From the IMG/VR virus record IMGVR_UViG_3300020404_001624, positions 1-23,812 of that record: 23,812 nt of DNA; one strand, 5' to 3'. Positions 1 to 7,058 of the stretch are shown piece after piece (position 1 is the stretch's first letter; every line of letters starts with the position of its first letter). Both the position numbers and the translations under genes were made by a program. The notes beneath the pieces were generated by a model. That model was not told the origin of the DNA and searched no databases. It saw only the letters and a list, made by a program, of their open reading frames with translations. The DNA is from a virus.

Positions 1-155
1 GTGAATCCTGTAACAATAACATTACCTCTGACATCAAGAGCCTCATTAGGAATCGTAGTCCCGATGCCGACCAGACCAGTATCAGTTACTAACAGGTTGT
101 CATCATCGACCTGAACACCGTTACGAAAATTAAAATTCTTCTTGATATTTGCCAT
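1..155 (-). CDS. Partial fibre-like virion structural protein (N-terminus only)
   Basis: Only the first 51 codons are in the window; the gene runs off the left edge. The ATG lies at 155-153. The peptide opens MANIKKNFNFRNGVQVDDDN and continues with a G-[IL]-G-T-T-x-P-x-x-x-L-D-V-R-G type segment, a short beta-rich motif frequent in fibre and other virion proteins of marine T4-like phages, often ahead of an S74 chaperone domain. It lies 15 nt downstream of the 1919-aa fibre-like gene on the same strand, so it is probably another tail-fibre or baseplate-associated protein. A late-promoter-like octamer overlaps the stop codon of the upstream gene. The family assignment is inferred from the N-terminal style only; the C-terminus is not visible. 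Confidence 0.75.
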   Translation of the reverse strand, partial: MANIKKNFNFRNGVQVDDDNLLVTDTGLVGIGTTIPNEALDVRGNVIVTGF

Positions 156-170
156 CAGTTATTTTTTTAG

Positions 171-3100
171 TTATTTATTTGATTCAAGTGATTTAACTTT
201 AGCAGTCAATTCCTTAACTGCTTCAATTAAAACTGGAATTAATCTATCATAACGAACTGCTTTTACACCATCACCTCTTGTGGTTGTAACGCCAGGTAAT
301 CCAAGTGCCTCAACCTCTTGTGCAAGAATACCAGTATCTTTAGTTCCATTATCATATGGTGTTAAATCTGTTAATCCTGCATTCCAAGTAAAGGTATTAC
401 CACTAAGTCTATTAATCATATCAAGTGCATTTTGGATAGGTGATATATCTTTCTTGAGGTTTATATCAGATGAGCTAAATGCAACTAAATCACCACCTGC
501 ATGAATGTTACCCTCAACTCCAAGACCACCAGCAGTAATAATCAATGCACCTGTGTCTTTACTTGTTGAGTTTGTGCCACTATCAACTGTTAATGTTCCA
601 TCGACTTCTGCGTTCGCTGTAATGTGAACTTTATTGTTTGATGAATCTAGAACTAAATCACCAGTTGTGGTGTTTATAGTTGTACCAGCAGTAAGTCCAA
701 GTGTAATGTTATTTGCTCTAACGTTGTTAGTAACATTAAGTTGAGTTCCATTGAATGTAAGTGCAGCAGATGTTGTGGTTGTATTAGTGTTGTTATTAAA
801 TAGAACTCTATTCTGTGCACCAACCACATTTGTTGCTAAAGTCGCTGTATCAGCGTTACCACTCAATCCACCACTTACACTTAGATTTGGAATATTTAAA
901 GTATTAGTAGATGCATTAAATGTAAAGTCAGCATCTGTTGCGGTGGTTGTCATTTGACCAGTTGTTAAACTGGTTAACACAACTCTTTGGACTCCTGATG
1001 CTGCTGTTAATGTGGAACCAGTATTTAATAATCCAGTACCATCACCAAAGAATGTTGAAGCAGTAATAGAACCAAAACCAACTATATCGGGAACTCCAGA
1101 AAAACCTGTGTTGTTACCAACTAAGTCACCACCAATATGAACACTCTTAGCAATACCAACTCCACCATCTATAACAACTGCACCATTTGTCGTTGCAGTA
1201 GAATTAAGTGTACTTCTAAACTTGGCATCTTGTGCACGAATCTCTGCTTCAGTAATAAGTTGTTTAGTGTTATCTGATAGTCTTAAATCACTATTAAATG
1301 TTACAGGACCATCAAACTGTGATAGTATTTGTTTTGATGAACCACCTTCAACTAGTAGTCTTTCTTTAACAACAACTTCATCTGCAACTATACTTAATCT
1401 ATTTGGATCTTCACCAGTTACAGTTGAAACGGGTATATCAAATGTTTTCTGTTGTCCACTTGCAGATTCAATCTTAGTATTACCAATATAGAAATCACCC
1501 TTATCATTCATACCTGTGTAAACAACATTACCACAAGATGTTTCCTGTGCTTGATTAAGAAACTCTTCTCTTTCAGTTAATGTTCTATTCTGTAATTGTG
1601 GTAATGCAGTAGAATAGTTACCTGGACCAAAACCAACGTATTCAAATGTATGTCCTGATGACCTTAATATCGATGGTCTACGAAGTTCAATCGGTAATGG
1701 TTTTACTTTTTTAATTCTTGAATTAATCAGGTGTGTTTGAGTATTTGTTCCAAGTGAACCACGAATAACTGTGATTTCATCACCACCTCCACCACTTAAA
1801 GTGCTAGATGCGACACGCATTATCTCTGCACCTATCTGAATATATGAACCAAGTGGGAATCTCGATGTGATAGAAGTAGCATTTGTTGTTCCGTCAGGAA
1901 GTTTAACTTTAAATGCTGCATCACCTGTCCCTACTGCTTCATTAAGAACCAGTGTTTCGTGGTCAAATATATTAAATCCTCTTACATCTATGTTCTCTCC
2001 AGCTTTTCCAGAGATAGATTCATTATCTGATAAACCATGCTTCAGAATATATTTTGCATCAGTTAATGATGATGTTGTGACTGCACTAAATTGTGTAATA
2101 CCAACAACTGAAGTTACTACAAAGTCTCCAAGTGATGCATCACTGCTATTCAATACTCTAAATTTATTACCAACTGATAATCCGTGGTCAACTGGTGTTG
2201 TAAATTGTGTTGTACCAGAGGTTGTAGACGCAGATCCAACTGCAACCCAAGGACCCATATCATGAATCTGTTGACCATCAAGTATAGTATCCGCAGCAGA
2301 TTTTGCAACAGTAATTTGCTTATTGCTATTAATGCTTGAAATACGATGGTATGAATCAGTTCCAGTTGTAATACCAGTAACTTGAACATAATTTCCAGTT
2401 GCAGTTGAGATACCAGCAGTTGCAATTGTTATTCTGGCATTTGGTGATCCACCAATACCACCCAATGCAACTGTTTGACTATCAAAGAATAATGTTTCAC
2501 CATCTGTATAAGCAGAACCACCCTCTGTAATTTCAACTGATGTAACTGCACCACTAGATACAACAACTTTCGCAGTTGCACCATCCCAAGGAGCAGTCGC
2601 TGGAGTTGCATTTGAATTTAATAATCTTACGTTGTGATATGTTCCATCTACGTGTCCAGAACCACCATTCAATGTTGCATGAAATTTAAGTGATTGGAAA
2701 CTATGCTCTTGATCAAGATTAATTACAGAGTTTGTACTATTATTAGTTACAGATGTAATACCAATTGACCCATCAAAATTCTTTAAGAATTGGTTTGTTG
2801 TCTCCCTAGTAATACTTTTCTTTAAATCATTAGTTACAACATCACCGACTGGAAATCTCTTTGCATAAGATACAGCAGCAGGTGGGTTTGCATCTACATT
2901 ATCACGGTCATATTGTGGAAATAAATTAACAATATTTTGATTGTACTTATTTTCAGAAAATTCATTGGATACCTCGTCCATTGAATTATTACTATTCAAT
3001 ACAAATAGATGGAATACACCATCTTGGACATCTTGAATGTAAGGAGTAATTACTTCAGTTCTGTAGATAAAGAAGTTACCACTATTATTATTACGATCAA

Positions 3101-5930
3101 ATCTTGGTAGTAAAGTTGAACGAGTTTGTGTATTGTTTGTAAATGTACCAGTTGAATGTGTAACTCCTAATGTATCTACAGGTGAATATCTAAACTCTTT
3201 ATCATTCGTTATCTCAGCAACGATAAATGTACCATTATATCCCTTGTCATTGAGAGCATTAGAGTTAGTAGAACTTTGAACGTTTTTAACTATGACTTGA
3301 TCACCCACACCTAAATTATGTGGTTTGTCTGAACGAATCTTAACTAATTGTTGTGTGCTATCGAAACTTGCTTGTGATATGAATCTAGTATTTCTATCGA
3401 AACCATAATCACTTGAAGAGATTGTAGTCTTACTAAAATCAGTATTAGCTAATACGTTAGTTGAACTAGAATCTTGAATTACGAATCCATCTGTTGGATC
3501 TTTAGCGTTTGATAATTCTTTAGGAACAACATATCTCAATTTGTATATTTTCTCATCTAAACTTCTATCATCATCAGTTCTTAAAACATATGTTATGTCA
3601 TCATCAGTTGCATTTGCATATATTGATGAACCATTATGTATGGTATTTCCTGTTGCACTTGTATGAACAAACCATTGACCAGCACTTGCATCATATTGAA
3701 TTGGATGTCCAGCATCATTTGGTTTCTTATCAGACACCCTACTGATGATACGGAATTTATCAGATGTACTTGCAACAGTTTTTACGAATACAGGAACCGC
3801 TAAATCTGCGTTTGTTTTCGATGACGCAATTCTTATTTGATTCGCTCCAAGTGCAGAATCTTGAGCATTTGTAATTGCAAAGTAAACTGTATGTTCATCA
3901 ATATTTTCAGGTAAGTTACCGTCATCAGCGATGATTCTAATTGATTCTCCATTTGCCAATTCATGTCCAGTTCCTATTGTGAATACAGATTTAACTGATG
4001 CACTTGCGTCAGAATGAATTGCTTCATAATTTTTCTCACCAATATTTGTTGTTCCTGATGCACCATTTGGCATCACAACAGTTGCTTGGAAAGTACTTCC
4101 ACCCCTATCAACAAACAATTTTTCATCAGACCTAGCACCAATACGGAAACCTTGAGCAATGTGTGCGGGAGGTAAACTTAGTGTTGGTTGAGCAAATAAG
4201 AATAATTTAGTTGGTGTTGTTTCTGAAACGTCAATTTGTAAAAACTCTATCTGTTGCTCATCATTAACAACTGAACGTGGTGTGATGATAGATGTGATAA
4301 ATCCTTTATTATCTTTTTCAAATGCTTCTTTCTTAAATCCTTCTGCAACTAATGAGAATGAACCAAAGTTAGAGTTAGAGTTGGTTATAGATGCGTCAGC
4401 ACCATTTATCATTTCAAAGTGTGCATGGAAACCAATCGCAAACACGGATACAATTTGAACAACAGAGTCGTTTGATACTTTAATATGAGTTGTTCTAAAA
4501 CCCTTTCTATAGTTTGCTTCTTGATCTAAGTGAAATACTGTATTTGGGTTTGTAGATGATGATTCAGAAGCTAATAGTGCACCTGTCTGTTTAGAGAAAG
4601 CAATACCACTATATCTTCTATTTGTCTTATCATACTTAACAAATGCTCTGTCATCTTTTTGAAGTGATACTGCTGTAAACTGAGCAGTAACCATTGATTT
4701 GAAACCAGTAGCCTTTGCACCATCAGCGTGTAAACCCTGCATACCATATACAGAACGCATTGATACGTTGAAGATATAAGGAGATGCACCTGTAACTGTA
4801 TCAGTTTCAACCAATACTTGTGCGTTTGCAGAACTTAATCCACCAGCAGCACCTGCTGGTAAGTTTGGTCGAACGAATGGTAATGAATATTGAAATCTAG
4901 TATCGTCAATTACATTTGAAACTTTTGTGGATATATTATAGTCTGCTACATTCACACCACGAACCTTAATCGGTGTTCCACCTGTAAGATTATGATCGAC
5001 TTGTGTAGTAACGGTTACGACTTGACCTGGTGTTGCTCCATCACCAGATTCAATGTTTGTTATATTAAGTGGGTCAGTTGCAAACGCACCAACGATTTCA
5101 AATTCTGGTCTTTGTGGTGAAAATGCAGCTTCAGCAGATGGATATTTTTGGTCAATCTCACGGTTTGATGCTCGGTTGAAAGCATTACTTAATTTACTAT
5201 AATATATGTCAAGATCAGTAAGATTACTAAAATTATCAAGAGTGTTGACTCCATCTGCGTATTCAAAAGCAGTAATCTTATGGTGAGAAAATGTTGGTTT
5301 TGATTGATTATTAGCACTAAAGTCAGATGGATCTGTATATACTAATCCTGATTCATCACCGTCAAAGAATGTAAATTGCCAGAAATAACAAGCACCAGTA
5401 ATTCTAAAAATAGCAGTGTTTGTAACGTTGTTGTCAGTTGGGTTTGGAACATATAACGGTCTTATTTTTGTTTTTCTTAAATCTAAACCTACGATTGATG
5501 TACCTCTTGGAACAACAACACCACCATTGACACTATTAAATTTGTAAAGTATATTATCTTCTTGTGTTAAATCAAAGTTTGAATTAAGAGTCAGAGTTAA
5601 AGTATTCTGTGCTCCACTCGCTGAACCACTTGGACTAATTGCTTTCGCAATACCTGCTTCATTTCTTATTCCAAATCCTGGTCTATTATCTATTAAATGG
5701 TCACCAGGAAATATAAGTATTGTGGTTCTTTCTACTAGGTCATTATCGTTACCACGAAGATATGAGAATCTAGCAGCCTCAATAAGTGCTCTTTGGATCG
5801 TTTTAAATGGTTTGGTTAATGAATTACCTTGATTTTCGATACCATCGGTTGAATCAAGATCATTTGGATTTACATAAAGAACACGACCCTCAGTATTCTT
5901 TATAAAATTCTCTAACTTATTAAGAGGCAT
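171..5930 (-). CDS. Large fibre-like virion protein (1919 aa) with C-terminal S74 intramolecular chaperone
   Basis: A long beta-rich virion protein, probably a tail-fibre or baseplate-attached adhesin. Residues about 18-55 (YVNPNDLDSTDG followed by KPFKTIQRALIEAA) look like the start of a pectin-lyase-type beta-helix. The middle is Ser/Thr/Asn/Gly-rich beta sequence. Two related segments, about 1580-1603 and 1789-1814, share a G-A-[VL]-[VI]-I-x-x-G-G-[VL]-G pattern ending GGDLV. From Ser1821 (SDINLKKDI) to the end is an S74-type domain with GILAQEVE, RYDRLIPVLIEAVKEL and a terminal helix. In this family (endosialidases, T5 L-shaped fibre) the domain trimerises the fibre and then cuts itself off at the Ser of the S-D motif, so the mature protein would be about 1820 residues. 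The receptor and the exact position on the virion cannot be told from sequence. No clear Shine-Dalgarno precedes the ATG. Confidence 0.85.
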   Translation of the reverse strand: MPLNKLENFIKNTEGRVLYVNPNDLDSTDGIENQGNSLTKPFKTIQRALIEAARFSYLRGNDNDLVERTTILIFPGDHLIDNRPGFGIRNEAGIAKAISPSGSASGAQNTLTLTLNSNFDLTQEDNILYKFNSVNGGVVVPRGTSIVGLDLRKTKIRPLYVPNPTDNNVTNTAIFRITGACYFWQFTFFDGDESGLVYTDPSDFSANNQSKPTFSHHKITAFEYADGVNTLDNFSNLTDLDIYYSKLSNAFNRASNREIDQKYPSAEAAFSPQRPEFEIVGAFATDPLNITNIESGDGATPGQVVTVTTQVDHNLTGGTPIKVRGVNVADYNISTKVSNVIDDTRFQYSLPFVRPNLPAGAAGGLSSANAQVLVETDTVTGASPYIFNVSMRSVYGMQGLHADGAKATGFKSMVTAQFTAVSLQKDDRAFVKYDKTNRRYSGIAFSKQTGALLASESSSTNPNTVFHLDQEANYRKGFRTTHIKVSNDSVVQIVSVFAIGFHAHFEMINGADASITNSNSNFGSFSLVAEGFKKEAFEKDNKGFITSIITPRSVVNDEQQIEFLQIDVSETTPTKLFLFAQPTLSLPPAHIAQGFRIGARSDEKLFVDRGGSTFQATVVMPNGASGTTNIGEKNYEAIHSDASASVKSVFTIGTGHELANGESIRIIADDGNLPENIDEHTVYFAITNAQDSALGANQIRIASSKTNADLAVPVFVKTVASTSDKFRIISRVSDKKPNDAGHPIQYDASAGQWFVHTSATGNTIHNGSSIYANATDDDITYVLRTDDDRSLDEKIYKLRYVVPKELSNAKDPTDGFVIQDSSSTNVLANTDFSKTTISSSDYGFDRNTRFISQASFDSTQQLVKIRSDKPHNLGVGDQVIVKNVQSSTNSNALNDKGYNGTFIVAEITNDKEFRYSPVDTLGVTHSTGTFTNNTQTRSTLLPRFDRNNNSGNFFIYRTEVITPYIQDVQDGVFHLFVLNSNNSMDEVSNEFSENKYNQNIVNLFPQYDRDNVDANPPAAVSYAKRFPVGDVVTNDLKKSITRETTNQFLKNFDGSIGITSVTNNSTNSVINLDQEHSFQSLKFHATLNGGSGHVDGTYHNVRLLNSNATPATAPWDGATAKVVVSSGAVTSVEITEGGSAYTDGETLFFDSQTVALGGIGGSPNARITIATAGISTATGNYVQVTGITTGTDSYHRISSINSNKQITVAKSAADTILDGQQIHDMGPWVAVGSASTTSGTTQFTTPVDHGLSVGNKFRVLNSSDASLGDFVVTSVVGITQFSAVTTSSLTDAKYILKHGLSDNESISGKAGENIDVRGFNIFDHETLVLNEAVGTGDAAFKVKLPDGTTNATSITSRFPLGSYIQIGAEIMRVASSTLSGGGGDEITVIRGSLGTNTQTHLINSRIKKVKPLPIELRRPSILRSSGHTFEYVGFGPGNYSTALPQLQNRTLTEREEFLNQAQETSCGNVVYTGMNDKGDFYIGNTKIESASGQQKTFDIPVSTVTGEDPNRLSIVADEVVVKERLLVEGGSSKQILSQFDGPVTFNSDLRLSDNTKQLITEAEIRAQDAKFRSTLNSTATTNGAVVIDGGVGIAKSVHIGGDLVGNNTGFSGVPDIVGFGSITASTFFGDGTGLLNTGSTLTAASGVQRVVLTSLTTGQMTTTATDADFTFNASTNTLNIPNLSVSGGLSGNADTATLATNVVGAQNRVLFNNNTNTTTTSAALTFNGTQLNVTNNVRANNITLGLTAGTTINTTTGDLVLDSSNNKVHITANAEVDGTLTVDSGTNSTSKDTGALIITAGGLGVEGNIHAGGDLVAFSSSDINLKKDISPIQNALDMINRLSGNTFTWNAGLTDLTPYDNGTKDTGILAQEVEALGLPGVTTTRGDGVKAVRYDRLIPVLIEAVKELTAKVKSLESNK
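172..179 (-). promoter_or_regulatory. Possible late promoter (AATAAATA) for the partial fibre gene
   Basis: On the minus strand this reads AATAAATA, one mismatch to the T4 late octamer TATAAATA. It overlaps the stop codon of the 1919-aa gene and ends 16 nt before the ATG at 155. AT-rich sequence makes chance matches likely, and the spacing is shorter than at the best late promoters here. Confidence 0.35.
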
Positions 5931-5980
5931 CTTTTTTAACTACTATAAATGTGATCGATTAGACCAATACATACTAGGTC

Positions 5981-5988
5981 TATTTAGC
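5981..5988 (-). promoter_or_regulatory. Possible late promoter (GCTAAATA) for the 1919-aa gene
   Basis: The minus-strand octamer GCTAAATA lies 50 nt before the ATG at 5930. It matches TATAAATA at six of eight positions and shares CTAAATA with three better-placed sites in this window. It competes with the GATAAATA site further upstream. Confidence 0.3.
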
Positions 5989-6010
5989 TGGTTGCAATAG
6001 TCCTAAAAAA

Positions 6011-6208
6011 TTATTTATCTGTTGTTACTGCCAAATCTGCATACTTTATGTTTTCTGGGTCAAGCATTCTATCACACACATCTAAAACCCTCATAAACTG
6101 GTCAGTATCTTCACAAGCAATTATCTTGTGTTTTCCATTTTCACTCTTTAATTTGAAGGTCTTAGCACAAATGTCTACTACAACCTCTAACATGAAATCT
6201 TCTGGCAT
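6011..6208 (-). CDS. Small hypothetical protein (65 aa) with its own sigma70-type promoter
   Basis: The product starts MPEDFMLEVVVDICAKTFKL and looks like one small alpha/beta domain: a first beta strand (LEVVVDI), a Lys-rich segment (KLKSENGKHKI), then a helix containing the acidic stretch EDTDQFMRVLDVCDRMLD. There is no signal peptide or membrane segment and I do not recognise the family. It lies between virion genes but has a strong host-type promoter just upstream (6229-6256), so it may be made early and have a regulatory or host-interaction role. That role is inference from the promoter only. Confidence 0.8.
   Translation of the reverse strand: MPEDFMLEVVVDICAKTFKLKSENGKHKIIACEDTDQFMRVLDVCDRMLDPENIKYADLAVTTDK
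6012..6019 (-). promoter_or_regulatory. Possible late promoter (GATAAATA) for the 1919-aa gene
   Basis: The minus-strand octamer GATAAATA matches TATAAATA at seven of eight positions. It sits at the very end of the 65-aa gene, about 80 nt before the ATG of the fibre-like gene, giving a leader longer than at the other late promoters here. Confidence 0.4.
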
Positions 6209-6228
6209 TTAATACATACATATTCAGT

Positions 6229-6256
6229 ATTATAGCATATGTATAAAATCAGTCAA
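6229..6256 (-). promoter_or_regulatory. Sigma70-type (early) promoter for the 65-aa gene
   Basis: On the minus strand: TTGACT (6256-6251), a 16-bp spacer, then TATAAT (6234-6229) preceded by TG one base away (extended -10, TGCTATAAT). It begins right after the stop codon of the 70-aa gene. The 12-mer ATATGCTATAAT is identical to that of the gp32 promoter at 19494-19522, which argues against chance. Confidence 0.7.
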
Positions 6257-6469
6257 CTATGATAGAGTGAGACTTGTACTTCCAATACCAGCAACAGTAA
6301 ATGTAAGAGTTGACCCGACCACGCTTATCTCTACATTATTAAATGATTGTGCGTATACATCGCTGTAAATGAATACATCTTCTGTAAACTCTGTCTTTTG
6401 ATTTATAGAGTTTATATCATCTATATCATAATCTGGTGCGGGCACACCACCTGTTTTAAAATCGCTCAT
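6257..6469 (-). CDS. Small hypothetical virion-cluster protein (70 aa)
   Basis: The product starts MSDFKTGGVPAPDYDIDDIN and ends in a beta-rich stretch with SVVGSTLTFTVAGIGSTSLT. Its ATG overlaps the stop codon of the upstream beta-helix gene by 4 nt (ATGA), so the two are probably translationally coupled. Position and beta-rich composition suggest a small baseplate or fibre-linked part. It does not have the Pro-Ala-Ala-Arg repeats of the T4 gp5.4 spike tip. I do not recognise a family. Confidence 0.75.
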   Translation of the reverse strand: MSDFKTGGVPAPDYDIDDINSINQKTEFTEDVFIYSDVYAQSFNNVEISVVGSTLTFTVAGIGSTSLTLS

Positions 6470-7047
6470 ACGTATTTACCTAATGATGCAGCTGCAGGGG
6501 TATTTTGAAATACTTGTGACATCCAATCAACGTCCCTAGCAAAAACTTTTACACCAATTTGTCCTCTCGTTCCAGTTACAAATAAACTTTTACCACTAAT
6601 GGACGTTTTTCTAGCACTAATTCTAGTAGTGTTCTGTGTTGTTGCCATCAATTGAGCAGAGTCAATCTCGACTTTTCCTCCAGTGCTTAACTCAATATTT
6701 TGCTCGGCATCCAATATAATATTTCTTCCCTTAATTCTAACATCACCATTACTCTCAGCTGATATTGCTATATCACCCTTTGTTCCGACAATGTTAACAC
6801 ATAATCCTCCACCGTCAACACTAGCACCACCCGCAATGGTTATACACTGGTCTGCTAATATTTTTAATTGTCCATCACCCATCATCCCAATATTACTTAC
6901 ATCTTTTGAGTCTGAATAACCGTAAAGATTATAAGCAATATTTCCGCAAACTCCCAACTCTGGGTTTGCAGTCTCGATTCTAAAATGAGGACCAAAAGAG
7001 TCATATTGCCTCTTCTGCCAATTTTGGTCTGTTGCTGGTTTTGTCAT
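6466..7047 (-). CDS. Beta-helical spike/needle-type baseplate protein (193 aa)
   Basis: After an N-terminal part with DSFGPHFRIETANPELG, residues about 65-150 are short beta repeats (GQLKILADQ, GDIAISAES, GDVRIKGRNIILDA, NIELSTGGKVEID). This is the repeat style of the triple-stranded beta-helix of T4 gp5 C-terminal and VgrG spikes. It lies directly downstream of the gp5-like hub gene, which has no such repeats of its own. I infer that the membrane-puncturing needle is encoded here as a separate polypeptide rather than as the gp5 C-terminus. The ATG is 11 nt after the hub stop codon. An alternative is a non-needle baseplate protein with a similar fold. Confidence 0.7.
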   Translation of the reverse strand: MTKPATDQNWQKRQYDSFGPHFRIETANPELGVCGNIAYNLYGYSDSKDVSNIGMMGDGQLKILADQCITIAGGASVDGGGLCVNIVGTKGDIAISAESNGDVRIKGRNIILDAEQNIELSTGGKVEIDSAQLMATTQNTTRISARKTSISGKSLFVTGTRGQIGVKVFARDVDWMSQVFQNTPAAASLGKYV

Positions 7048-7058
7048 AAATTTATTTA

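Noticed and set aside
5960-5982. Inverted repeat TAGACC/GGTCTA between the 65-aa and 1919-aa genes
   Set aside because: Only 6 bp with an 11-nt loop, AT-rich and without a U-tract after it; too weak to call a terminator or operator.
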